Source of the DNA: Conchocele bisecta
Taxonomy: Eukaryota; Mollusca; Bivalvia; Lucinida; Thyasiridae
Length of the DNA: 64,000 nt
Direction of reading: 5' to 3'
Assembly (NCBI GenBank): GCA_029237695.1
Contig: CM055277.1
Span: 39,094,242-39,158,241 of the forward strand
The notes beneath the pieces were generated by a model. The model was not told the DNA's origin, did not search any database, and saw only the letters and a program-made list of their open reading frames with translations. Shown piece after piece: positions 54,068 through 64,000 of this stretch. The translations under genes were made by a program, and so were the position numbers. Position 1 is the stretch's first letter. Every line of letters starts with the position of its first letter.

Positions 54068-55030
54068 AACAACGCTACATACATTGAGATGTGTTGCCAT
54101 GGGTACATACATTGAGATGTGTTGCCATGGGTACATACATTGAGATGTGTTGCCAAGGGTACATACATTCAGATGGGTTGCCATGGCTCAATACATTTAG
54201 ATCTGTTGCCATGGGTACATACATTCAGATGTGTTGCCATGGCTACATACATTTAGATGTGTTGCCATGACTACATACATTCAGGTGTGTTGTTATGGCT
54301 ACTTACATTCAGAGTTGCCATAGGTATATACTACATATGTGTTGCCATGGCTACATGCATTCAGAGTTGCCATGGCTAGATACAGTCAGTTGCCATGGCG
54401 ACACACATTCAGATGTGTTGCCATGGCTACATATTCAGTTTGTTTGTTTGTTTGTTTATTGGTGTTTAACAGACTATCAACAGCTACGATCAAGTACGGG
54501 TTCAATCCCATTTTAACCTGCTGCATTGGGGGAAAATCCCAAAATCAGAATGGAATATTTACATCGAGAAAAAATATATTCAGCCCTGAAATTAGAATAA
54601 CCCGACCTGGTGCCAGGTCCATACCACACCAAAGTCACTTGGGCCCCTTCCTCTAAAATAGGATTATGAATAATCATAACACTCACATAAGGGGTATAAC
54701 CAGATTCAACTGTCACATACAAAATGCCAAAGGCGTATGTGAGGGCCAAACCATGTCTCCAGTCGGAATTCCAGTATTAGTAAGGATGAACGCCAATTAT
54801 TAAATTATACATACATTCAGAGTTGCCATGACTACATACATTCAGAGTTGCCATGGATACATACATTCAGATGTGTTACCATGGCTACATACATTCAAAT
54901 GTGTTGCCATGGCTACATACATTCAGATGTGTTGCCACAACTACATACATTCAGATGTGTTTCCATGGGTACATACATTCAGATGTGTTGTCATGGCTAC
55001 ATACATTCAGAGTCGCCATGGCTGTAGTAG
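54068..55030 (+). repeat. 27-28 bp minisatellite, interrupted by an antisense SINE
   Basis: Units TGTTGCCATGGCTACATACA then TTCAGATG, in arrays 54068-54433 and 54801-55030. Frames over it read as repeats of TYIQMCCHGYIHSD and similar, a translation of the repeat. Confidence 0.85.
54434..54800 (-). mobile_element. SINE-like element, AAAC-tail family, antisense
   Basis: Reverse complement of the family: GTTTGTTTGTTTGTTTATTG at the left (tail), CTGGTGCCAGGTCCATACCA in the middle. It splits the 27 bp minisatellite. Confidence 0.85.
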
Positions 55031-55199
55031 CCATTGAACACTGATCATAGGGAAAACTATTTGTCCTTCATTAAATGAAGAATCGTAACTCCAGCAGCAA
55101 AGAGATCAAAACACAGCATCGAGACTGGAATATATGGTAAGCATTTATCAAGTGCTACTGAATGATGTGTGTCTATCATAAGTATGTGCAACTTGTTGG

Positions 55200-55350
55200 T
55201 ACTATAGTATAAGGTTCGACCATGTCCAGCCGTGGGTAAATGTTTGCCATGGTAAGAGGTAACTGTTTGAACCCCAAGGCCATAGGCCGCGGGTTCAAAC
55301 AGTACCCGAGTGCCACGGCAAACGTTTATCCACATGGTCGAACGTTATTG
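55200..55350. repeat. Foldback hairpin (GTTCGACCATGT)
   Basis: AAGGTTCGACCATGTCCAGC then GTTTGCCATGG; inverse CCACGGCAAACGTTTATCCA then CATGGTCGAACGTT; inner AACTGTTTGAACCCCAAGGC / GCGGGTTCAAACAGTACC. The rest of 55031-55997 holds only weaker inverted pairs (55545-55640) and no gene. Confidence 0.7.
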
Positions 55351-55997
55351 TTACATTTCAGTCTGAAATATCATTCAATTTGAGCATTTATGCAGTACAA
55401 TGTACTTTGATAATCTGCTCCATTCAAACAGCTGATTTCAACATACATATTCCGGGCCGCAGTACACTTCATGTAAGTTCAATGCGACCGCTGTGAACTG
55501 GTCTGGTGACGTAATGGCGCGTTCTAGTAACGTCATGACACACATGCATTACATAGGCATTGGCTTGGCCCCGGAATGAGCATTGTCTACAGCCATGGTC
55601 AAACAGCATGCATTGTACGTTTGAACATGGCTGTGATCGGCGTCGAACAACGGCAGTCATGTAACAATAACAAATGGCACTTTCTTCAAACAATCTTCAA
55701 ACTGGGACATACCATTGTGGTGTACCAACACACCAGGGGGAGGATACACCTGGCGAATGTAACCTGTCCATATTGTGCCCGGCACGATAACTAACCTGCC
55801 CGTCACACAACCACAGCTGCTGATTATAAAGCTTCATGGCAATGTCCTCAAAATCTGATCCCAACCATTTGATCTGACAAGCTTGAGCATACATAGCTGA
55901 GCCTCTACCAATCAAACTTTGAGCGCGAGTGTTGAGCAGATGCTCAGAAATGTCCTATAATCCTGGGTCTGGAGCTACAGCGGTGACGACGAGCGGT

Positions 55998-56074
55998 TCA
56001 GTCGTCCTCGTCCGAATCCTCATCATCCATGGGGAAACGTAAGATGGCCGCCACTCCAGACAGCTGGCCCAGCT
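55998..56074 (-). CDS. PELO: Pelota last coding exon with stop codon
   Basis: Minus strand: acceptor TTCCAG at 56075-56080, then AG completing Q, then LGQLSGVAAILRFPMDDEDS and DEDD, with TGA at 56000-55998. An overlapping frame is also open, but only this one matches the family. The acidic tail is typical of pelota. No clear poly(A) signal is seen in the 1 kb downstream (below 55998). Confidence 0.9.
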
Positions 56075-56340
56075 CTGGAACATGTATAAGCCAGGGGTGA
56101 CTAAGAAGTTTGTAAGTGCAAAACTAAAATGTGCAATAGAGTTTGCATTAGCAGCCAATATATTCAGATTTAATGAGCCCTACATGTAGATGACAAATGG
56201 TAGCATTAGTGAATCACATGTGTGAAGTGAATTTATAGAAATCTTCCTTTAATAGAACATTTTTGTCTTACAAAGTTTAGTGATACGGGCCCCAGAATTG
56301 CATCGTGATTACCAGGTTGTATAGGATGGTTCTTCATACT

Positions 56341-56373
<33 letters not shown>

Positions 56374-59300
56374 AAGGAAATGGGGAGTATGGTAGTCGCG
56401 ACCAGTGAAGATCCAGATCAGACTGCGCAGAGGCGCAAGATCTACACTGATCGCCATTGTTAGCGAACACCCATTATGATTATAACAGATTATAGTCTGT
56501 TTCGCGAAAGCTGCCCAAATTTTGCGGCCATATAAGCAATTCAAAAACAATATTTTGTTCTATAGTATTAAATTAAAGGAAAATTTAAGAATGAGCCTTC
56601 TTTTTATTTTGTGAAATTTTGTAAAATATTGGTTTTATTACTAAAACTTGATTTCTCTATGGGAATTTAACATGGGGGAAAAAAGAGGAAGAGGAGTTGT
56701 GGGAGGAGTCAAAAAACTATTTTGTTTGGAAATTGACTCCGAAACCTAGATAGATAGCTTGGAAATGATCTAACTACCGTATTTAGCCATGTATTGCGTG
56801 CACTGGTGTACAACGCGCATCTATATTTTGGGGGAAAAAAATTGTTCGCGTCTATAGCGCGCAAAAAAAATAAATAGAATAGGCGGAAATTTCGTCAAGA
56901 GTATAATAAAATTGCATTCCGAGTTCACAACCACAATGCTGAACGTGTGCTGTTGGGCTCTCTCAAAGAGAAAAAGATCGTCAAAGGTCAGCTTTACTAA
57001 TCAAGGCATAAATTAGACTTTATATTGTCTAAAAGTATGTTATATTTATTGTTATTTACTCCTTAATACTGATATGCCCCGGCACACAGGCAATACTGAA
57101 TATTACCTCACCCACTTTAATTCATTGCATAACACTATTATCTATTCAGATTGAATATGCTGGCAATATTTTAGTAGCCCTGTGCCCTGGCATATCTGAC
57201 TTACCTCCCATGATCATATACCTTAGGATTCGAGGAACTTTTAACACTATTGACTGTTGTTAATTATCATCCATTTTATGTTGATATGACTAGCAGTGAG
57301 GTGTAAGCATGTGTGTGTGCCTGGAATTCATACCCAGACCCAGCACACAACTTAAAACATCACGGTCTTGTCTGAATTCATTGTCACTATCGCATGCCTC
57401 CATTTCGCGCACCTGTTATATCCATGCTCGATTTTCAGCCGTTTGAAAGTCCATCATTTTAGCTTTATATGTAAAATCACGCTTGCTATCAGCTGGTTTA
57501 CTTTTAACCACATCATTTCGTCAAATGGCTCACGCCTAACTATCCCAGAGAGCAAATTAATAGTGAAAACGTGACTGCATTCTCAGCGACAGAAATAATC
57601 CATTCCTCGTCAGCCATCTTGTTCTTTGAATTCTGGGATTGTTAATTTCTATAATGCATTTCTGGTATATAAATCATAACTTTATTGAACTTTCTTAAAA
57701 GGTTTACTTGCTCATTATCTGTCTTTATCAACGGGAATGCGCCTTGTGGCGTTTCATAAAAGGCAAATTGTGTATTTTGTCATAGTTTTAGACCGCGCGA
57801 GATGTTGTGGCCACTTTTGGAGTCACTCACGAGACGTGACGTTATAGTTGTAGTGATGACGCAAAAAGTGGCCACTGTGGCCCACAATTATTGTCAACTG
57901 TGGACAGAAACTGGTCACTGTGACCCGGAATGGGCCACTGTGACCCGAAACTGTCCACTGTGACCAGGAATTGGTGGTCACTGGCCACTGTGACCAGAAA
58001 CGGGTCACTGGCCACCTCACGGGTATAAAAGGACCCAATATTTTCTTTGGAAGCATTCTGATTTTAAACTTTTACAGACGTAACCTCCACGCAAATTTCG
58101 TGAGAAATGTACTCTTCTACAAATTACCTTGTAAGATCTTCCAAAAGTTATTGTAACAATCGCATAGAAAGTATAGTTTATCTTTAGGCCAACAAAACTT
58201 CTGTCAGAATCATTTTGGACATTATTTACTTACACAGCGGATATTCGCGGATATTATAATGCTAGCGAAGTCTAGTTTACATGTACTTAGTATAAACCTC
58301 ACTGGTATAACCCGGTGTTATTCTATATCGTAAATTATCGATACGTGTATGAGCCACGAACAACGGTAGTAGCCTGTTAAATTTTTTGTTTAAATCGGAA
58401 GACTATTGGAAGTTATAATTGTCGACATTACCTTATCGTGACGTATTATGTGACTTCGTTCGGTAACTACAAATTAAGTGTTTACATGCCTATTTAGTGA
58501 TGTTATGTTAACACCACGCATTGTCATCGTCTGACAATTTTGCCCTCATTTGAGCGGAACAATTAATTATATTGCTTTAATACAGCATTTTAAGCTCGCA
58601 TTTTAACCATCTTAACATGTTTATATAACAAGTTGACAGTAATACAGTTTATGATGTGCTGTGACCACTCATGTGAACCATTATTATTGTACATTTGTCG
58701 TACACCATCGGTTAACTGCTAATTAAATTGTTAAATTGAACTGGCTACTTCTACATTCCCTGAAGTCTACAGAGTGGTGTCTCATCCTGTGTTCATCCCG
58801 TAGAGAACCACAGTGGCGATAATCTGAGTTATTCAACGCACAGGTTGCAGGCTAGAATCTGATTGCTAGACAGAATATGCATGCTACCTACACATAGTAT
58901 AGCAAACAGACACACAGAGCCCACAACACGTGCCTTGCTGGCAGATCCACAAGAACAAACCGCTCCAGAAGGTCCATAGTCTAGTAGCCAAGGTGGGCAT
59001 TCTAGAGAAGCTGGTGCTAAGGGTCGTAGGCTCAACACAATGAGATAGCGGGTCAAAATAGTATTTAGTACACGCCCCACGGCCGGCGCGTAACAATATG
59101 CTTAATAAAAATTCAAGATGCATGTAATAAACTTACTGAACCTACTTATTTGTTGTATATAATTCCACCAAATTTGTCATTCGTGTATAACATAATTACC
59201 CGTAATCGCAAACACACAGCAGCCATGTGTAAACTTCTTCCCCAAGGCGATAATAACTCCTGCTAGTGACCTGCACATGAGAAATGGGCCTTAAACAATT

Positions 59301-62300
59301 CCCCCCAGCCAAATATTGACACTGTGGACCACCGTGGATATACGTAGGTACAGATAGTGTGTATTCACTGTTTATTGATTAGGTTTAACAATAGACATAG
59401 GTACTACCTGAATACACGACATTCCAGCATAGCCCATATCAGTGTATGCGCAAATGAATCAGGGGCTATGCTGGTCGCACATGTCATAAGGTATTGATGC
59501 GTGAATACTTGTCAATACTTTACAAAAATAGTAACACAGTCAGTCGGCACCTAGCAACGAAAAACGACCATTACCGAGTGCGATCTGAATGTGCGCGATG
59601 CTAAATTTAGCATCTAAAACCTTACATCAAGCGCTTATGGGATTGAGATAATCTGTCCTCATTAATTATTCACAGTATGGCAGACGTGTGACGTCACTTT
59701 GAAAATTTACAACCAAACAATACCCGACGGGCAACATTTGACCGATATGAGACCGGTACACCAGCGTAAATACAGAAAACATGTAAATTTCCTAAAATAC
59801 ACGTAGCCTCTTATGTTACGAGCCTGGCTATATTAAATCCCAAAAGATACCAATTTACCATCAATCTATACTAACCGCACCCATTCATATCGATTGATTC
59901 CTTTTCTATTGTTTCACACTATGCGTATTTCAACGTCATAGCGGACATCTGTCAAAAATTATTATTTCCGTTTCCGGGCTTGTTTTGCTTGCGTCAAACT
60001 GGCAGAAATCAGTTGGAAAAAACATTTGAAATTTATGTTCCTACTTATAACGCGCAGGGTGACTTCTTGATTAACAAGAGCTGTAGGAGAACAGCATAGC
60101 TCGACTATGAGGGTTGTCGATGTACACATAGCTTGACAAAGACGGTGGCTGCGGCCTGCATAAAAACCTTAACCAAGGTTGACTAAAAACATTAACCAAG
60201 GGAAATTAAGTAAGTAATTCAAGGTTAAATGTAGGTCAATGTCAGATATAGGTCAGGGGTTATTGATGTACATCACTAGGAGATAAAGTTTTCCAAGTAT
60301 GGTTGCTGTAGGCCCAGGAGTATTCCATATACAAGCTTGAGTAAAAACCGTAACCAAGGGGAGATAACTAAGTAATCCAAGGATAAAAGTAGGTCAAGGT
60401 CAAATATAGGTCAGGGATTATTGATGTACATCACTAGGAGATGAAGTATGGTTGATGTAGGCCCAGAAGTATTCCATATACAAGCTTGACTATAAACATT
60501 AAGCAAGTAATTCAAGGTTAAATGTAGGTGAAGGTAAAATAAAGGTCAGGGGTTATTGATGTACATCCCTATGAGAAAAAGTTATCCAAGTATGGTGTCT
60601 GTATGCACAAAAGTATTCCATCTACAAGCTTGACTAAAAACCTTAACCAAGGTTGAGTAAAAACCTTAACCAAGGGGAATTAAGTAAGTAATGTAAGGTT
60701 AAATGTAGGTCAAGGTCAAATATAGGTCAGGGGTTGTTGATGTACATCACTAGGAGATGAAGTTGTCCAAGTATGGTTGGTGTAGGGCCATGAGTATTCC
60801 ATCTACAAGCTTGACTAAAAACCTTAACCAAAGAGAATTAAGTAAGTAATTCAAGAGGAAATGTAGGTCAAGGTCAAATATAGATCAGGGGTTATTGACG
60901 TACATCACTATGAGAAAAGGTTGTCCAAGTATGGTGTTTGTATGCACAATAGTATTCCATGTACAAGCTTGAGTAAAAAGTTTAATCAAGGTCGAGTAAA
61001 AACCTTAACCAAGGGGAATTAAGTAAGTAATCTAAGGTTAAATGTAGGTCAAGGTCAAATATAGGTCAGGGGTTGTTGATGTACATCACTAGGAGATGAA
61101 GTTGTCCAAGTATGGTTGGTGTAGGGCCAGGAGTATTCCATCTACAAGCTTGACTAAAAACGTTAACCAAGGGTAATTAAGTAAGTAATTCAAGAGGAAA
61201 TGTAGGCCAAGGTCAAATATAGATCAGGGGTTATTGATGTACATACCTATGAGAAAAGATTGTCGAAGTATGGTGTCTGGATGCACAATAGTATTCAATG
61301 TACAAGCTTGAAAAAAAACCTTAACCAAGGTTGACTAAAAACCTTAACCAAGGGGAATTAAGTAAGTAATTCAAGAGGAAATGTAGGTCAAGGTCAAATA
61401 TAGATGAGGGGTTATTGATGTGCATCACTAGGAGATGAAGTTGTCCAAGTATGGTGGGTGTAGGGCCAGTAGTATTGCATATACAAGCTTGACTAAAAAC
61501 CTTAACCAAGGTTGACTAAAAACCTTAACCAAGGGGAATTAACCAAGTAATTCAAGAGGAAATGTAGGTCAAGGTCAAATATAGATCAGGGGTTATTGAT
61601 GTACATCACTAGGAGATGAAGTTGTCCAAGTATGGTGGGTGTAGGGCCAGTAGTATTCCATATACAAACTTGACTAAAAACCTTAACCAAGGCGTGACGC
61701 CGATGCCGACGCCGACGCCGGGGTGACAACATAAGCTCTACTTATTCTTCGAATAGTCGAGCTAAAAATGGGGCTGAAAAATTGCGCGCAATACACGGCT
61801 AAATACGGTAAGAAAACAAAAGTTAAATTTTAAAAATCGATCCAGTATTTCTGAAGTTCTAAAAAATTTCCCCATGTTAAATCCGCATACTCTGTGAAGA
61901 TGTCTATGGGGATTTAACATGGTGAAATTGTTTTTTCGCAATAAAATCAATATTCGACCAAATTTCACGAAATAAAAAGAAGGCTCATTCTTAAATTTTC
62001 CTTTAATTTAATATTATCGAAAACAATATTGTTTTTGCATTGTCTATATGGCCGTAAAATTTGGGCAGCTTTCGTGAAACAGACAATAGATGTTTATCAG
62101 ACTGCCGGAGTGCACCAGCAGACGATGAGCTAGACTGGCCACAAATACATGGAAGACAGAATTATACAGAACGTTTCCCCAAAGTACCTGCCATGAACTA
62201 TTAGTTACAATATGTTATTATTAATTATTTAAGATAAAGTGTACAAAGTTGCAGGCACTTTTGAATATTTATGTCATTTTCTGGGCTTGTATTTAACTAT

Positions 62301-62636
62301 TATGTAACTCGAGACATTTCCGAAATTTGTACCAGTATTTGCTATCAAGCAGCGGGAATGGTCAAAACTGGGAATGGAATCAAGGGGCTGATCCATTACG
62401 TGTTGGTATTTTAGGTCATCTTTTGTTTAAAAGACCAATGTTCTCAGTGACCACATTTGTCGAATCGGCCAAAGACAATTAGCTGGACTATGTTAATGGA
62501 CAATATGAGCACTGCAGGAATTAACTTACGTTCACCGGATACATGTAAACTTGAGAAAACTCTGACATCACCCCCACACTCTCGCACTGTGTCGACCAGC
62601 TTTACGTAGCGTTTCCGCTGCTTCAGGTCCATAGAT
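55998..62636 (-). CDS. PELO: Pelota, ribosome-rescue factor: C-terminal exons only (partial)
   Basis: Two minus-strand exons (62530-62636 and 55998-56074) join in frame to RSMDLKQRKRYVKLVDTVRE, CGGDVRVFSSLHVSGEQLGQ, LSGVAAILRFPM and an acidic tail DDEDSDEDD ending in TGA. This matches the eRF1-domain-3 end of pelota; the human end, from memory, has RYVRLVD, VRIFSSLHVSGEQLSQ and GVAAILRFP. The split codon C|AG rebuilds the conserved Q after SGE. Known of the family: pelota (Dom34) with HBS1 recognises stalled ribosomes in no-go and non-stop decay and splits them with ABCE1. The 5' part of the gene lies beyond position 64000. The gene converges on LIS1. Confidence 0.92.
56104..56293. mobile_element. 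GGGGCC-family MITE, truncated, beside pelota last exon
   Basis: AGTTTGTAAGTGCAAAACTA on the left, AAGTTTAGTGATACGGGCCC on the right. On the minus strand it lies 30 bases upstream of the pelota acceptor. Confidence 0.7.
56342..56372 (+). repeat. Poly-G run (31 G)
   Basis: Uninterrupted G tract inside the pelota intron. Confidence 0.85.
57820..58020 (+). repeat. Degenerate GGCCACTGTGACC minisatellite
   Basis: About nine variants of CACTGTGACCCGAAACTGG in imperfect 17-25 bp steps, partly self-complementary (GGTCACTGGCCACTGTGACC). Confidence 0.75.
58021..60073. other. Interior of the TA-flanked element, not recognised
   Basis: A minus frame (58829-59080) contains PLAPASLECPPWLLDYGPSG and a Cys-containing, partly hydrophobic end. 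I know no match. A GATCCTGATC-type fragment lies at 59430-59490. Confidence 0.35.
60074..61768 (+). mobile_element. Element with higher-order tandem core (158/181 bp)
   Basis: Left end AAGAGCTGTAGGAGAACAGC then ATAGCTCGACTAT; right end GACGCCGACGCCGGGGTGAC, CATAAGCTCTACTTATTC and ATAGTCGAGCTAAAAA. Core units carry GTAGGTCAAGGTCAAATATA, CAGGGGTTATTGATGTACAT and TACAAGCTTGACTAAAAACC. The right end resembles a common bivalve element as I remember it. Confidence 0.8.
62530..62636 (-). CDS. PELO: Pelota penultimate coding exon
   Basis: Minus strand: acceptor TATACCAG (62637-62638 is the AG), donor GAAC|GTAAGT at 62529. 107 nt; the first base completes an R codon if the previous exon ends in AG. 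Encodes SMDLKQRKRYVKLVDTVREC and GGDVRVFSSLHVSGE. A foldback element abuts the acceptor side. Confidence 0.9.
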
Positions 62637-62639
62637 CTG

Positions 62640-62835
62640 GTATAAAATACATACAAATTTTCATGACAAATATTTACAGAAAGATGATCAATTATGTAAA
62701 TGATGTCGTAACTTGACGAAAGGTTCATAGCAAATGTGGATATTATGTCATTTATGGAAAATATCGCAATCTTTGTAAATAATTTCATCAGATATCACAC
62801 ATCTTCTTAGAAACAAAATCAGATGGCTTCTCTCA
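62640..62835. mobile_element. Foldback MITE next to the pelota penultimate exon
   Basis: Contains ATGATGTCGTAACTTGACGA, AGCAAATGTGGATATTATGT, ATCACACATCTTCTTAG and AAAATCAGATGGC; same family as 40527-40763. It abuts the acceptor of the pelota exon. Confidence 0.65.
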
Positions 62836-63567
62836 TATGTACACAACCTTTAAGCCCACACTGTATACTTCTGTAGCTAATATTAATGAATAAATGCCAA
62901 CACTAACTTAAAGGCCCTGTGTCTCAGAGATGGATGAGTTTTCTGAACATATATGGGTGACCCCAAAAAAATATTATTGAAAAAATAATTGTAAATGCCG
63001 GTTTTGCTAAATATAGCATCCCGCTCATGTGCTCGAACTTAGTAGCCATGTGCCTTGCTTTTACTAGACATTAATCGACTACGTCACCGATAACATTCAG
63101 TTCTCGCATTTTTAAATTTGGTAATTTTTTATGATCATCATGTGTTAAGGTATGACAGTTTATGGGGATCGAAGTGTGCAATGTTGCCCATAGCTTGTAA
63201 TAAAACTTTTGAAGCATTTCAAACAAGTTTGTCTTTGTGTCTTATCTGCAGCAAAGCAGTACCGGTAGTCAGTGAACAATAATCGCTGAAAGGAATTAAG
63301 TCGCTACTCACATGTTTTTTCCACTAGATCTATGATGAAATAGGCCTAAGACCAAGTTCAATTTAGCATGAAATTTCTTGGAGTTGATGTTCAAGATATC
63401 GGAAGATATCGGAAGCCGACATTCAAATGCGAGAATTAGCTGACCAACGTATGTTTATGACTAGTGACAAGTTGCGACTGTATTGATACAACATCGATTG
63501 ACTTATCTCAGCTGTTTTGGTGAAATGCATTTTTGGAAGTACTTGTATTATGCAACCGCTTTCAATT
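62836..63567. other. Upstream pelota intron, dispersed repeat 63000-63290
   Basis: Related to 5470-5740 (GCATTTTTAAATTTGG, TGTGTCTTATCTGCAG). No further pelota exon could be found here. Confidence 0.45.
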
Positions 63568-63583
63568 CCCCCCCCCCCCCCCC
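63568..63583 (+). repeat. Poly-C run (16 C)
   Basis: Uninterrupted C tract. The window also ends in a C-rich run from about 63966. Confidence 0.8.
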
Positions 63584-63599
63584 AACCTTTGGCCTATAT

Positions 63600-63952
63600 A
63601 ATGACAGAGTATTAACCGACTTTCCCTTTACGCGACCACCGGTCAGATATTTTGTAACAAAAAATCAATGGTCGTTTGTACTAAGCGACCATTAATTGAC
63701 AGCATGTCACTTTCTCCAGGTGAAATTAGCCTCAAGCATGTGACAAACAAAGGAAACAAAGTGTCAAAGTGTGAATGGTGCATTGTTTATGATTATTGAC
63801 ATGAAACCTCGTTCTGATTCGCTCGTTTCCTTAGTGATTACTAAAGGGAATTAACTCATCGTTGTTTAACACATGGGAACAACAGGACTGGTCGCTTAGC
63901 ACATGGGAAAACATCTGCGTATTTCAAAACAAACTAGATTTGTCAGTAAGCG
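63600..63952 (-). mobile_element. Partial antisense copy of the CAGTCAAAC/AAGCGAC element
   Basis: TACTAAGCGACCATTAATTG, CGTTCTGATTCGCTCGTTTC and AACAACAGGACTGGTCGCTT are inverse matches to pieces of 24840-24990 and 26340-26410 inside LIS1 intron 6. Confidence 0.7.
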
Positions 63953-64000
63953 GGGGCTTACGGAATACCCTCCTCCCACCCCCCCCTCCCCGCCCCCCCC

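Larger units (their letters stand above)
56494..62087. mobile_element. Three-level nested insertion in the pelota intron
   Basis: Outer: GTCTGTTTCGCGAAAGCTGC and inverse GCAGCTTTCGTGAAACAGAC, with AATGAGCCTTCTTTTTATTT arms (same family as 24056-26855). Middle: 56777-61808, TA-flanked, CCGTATTTAGCCATGTATTG and inverse. Inner: 60074-61768, a tandem-core element. No transposase frame is seen. Confidence 0.75.
56075..62529 (-). other. PELO: Pelota last intron (6455 bp, repeat-filled)
   Basis: GT-AG intron on the minus strand. It contains a truncated GGGGCCCG-type MITE next to the acceptor, a 31-base G run, and a three-level nest of elements from 56494 to 62087 that makes up most of its length. 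Confidence 0.8.

Noticed and set aside
54295..55044. Repeated frames of the TYIQMCCHGYIHSD type, resembling a repetitive secreted peptide
   Set aside because: The DNA is a 27 bp minisatellite, split by an antisense SINE; several frames are open and none has a signal peptide.
55955..56158. 67-codon minus frame (FQSWASCLEWRPSYVSPW) over the pelota last exon
   Set aside because: It is the wrong frame; the frame shifted by one gives the conserved pelota end with a proper acceptor.
58829..59080. Possible small Cys-rich or membrane protein on the minus strand
   Set aside because: Single short frame inside nested mobile DNA, no homology known to me; kept only as an unexplained stretch.

Overview
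This is eukaryotic nuclear DNA: AT-rich, intron-containing, and packed with short interspersed and foldback elements. The repeat style points to a mollusc, probably a heterodont bivalve. Evidence is SINE-like elements with CACTCACTC tails, arrays of about 160 bp units carrying AAGGTCAAGGTCA, CGTCCGTCCGTC-headed elements, and a foldback family built on 'GATCCTGATCAGACTG'. The taxon is inferred from remembered repeat styles, not from a search.

Two conserved genes can be read. (1) A complete LIS1 / PAFAH1B1 coding sequence on the + strand: 11 coding exons from the ATG at 14618 to the TAG at 35140, 1227 nt joined, 408 residues, with every intron GT-AG. (2) The last two coding exons of pelota (PELO) on the - strand: 62530-62636 and 55998-56074, split by a 6.46 kb intron, with the rest of the gene beyond the right edge. 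The two genes converge, 20.9 kb apart stop to stop. LIS1 is a dynein regulator and pelota a ribosome-rescue factor; nothing in the sequence links their functions.

Layout. 1-4.5 kb: foldbacks, a 446 bp tandem-repeat element and a partial ORF of an uncharacterised invertebrate family. 4.5-12.7 kb: mostly unique AT-rich DNA with hairpins, a tRNA-Thr-like relic split by a foldback element, and one SINE-like copy. 12.7-14.2 kb: a tandem array ending about 400 bp before the LIS1 start codon. 14.6-35.1 kb: LIS1, whose introns hold SINE-like elements with target-site duplications, palindromes, minisatellites and a nested foldback composite. 35.1-56.0 kb: intergenic DNA dominated by several MITE families, SINE-like copies and minisatellites. 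56.1-62.5 kb: the pelota intron, mostly a three-level nested insertion. 62.6-64 kb: more foldback fragments.

The main observations are: the LIS1 gene structure, with one intron more than I recall for human; the hidden pelota exons; one host element split by two different TA-flanked elements in the two genes; SINE families sharing a body but not a tail; a TTAA-flanked MITE cluster; minisatellites that appear to have grown from MITE ends on both sides of LIS1 exon 8; and a dimeric 158/181 bp higher-order repeat. I found no RNA gene judged functional, no CRISPR array and no complete transposase.
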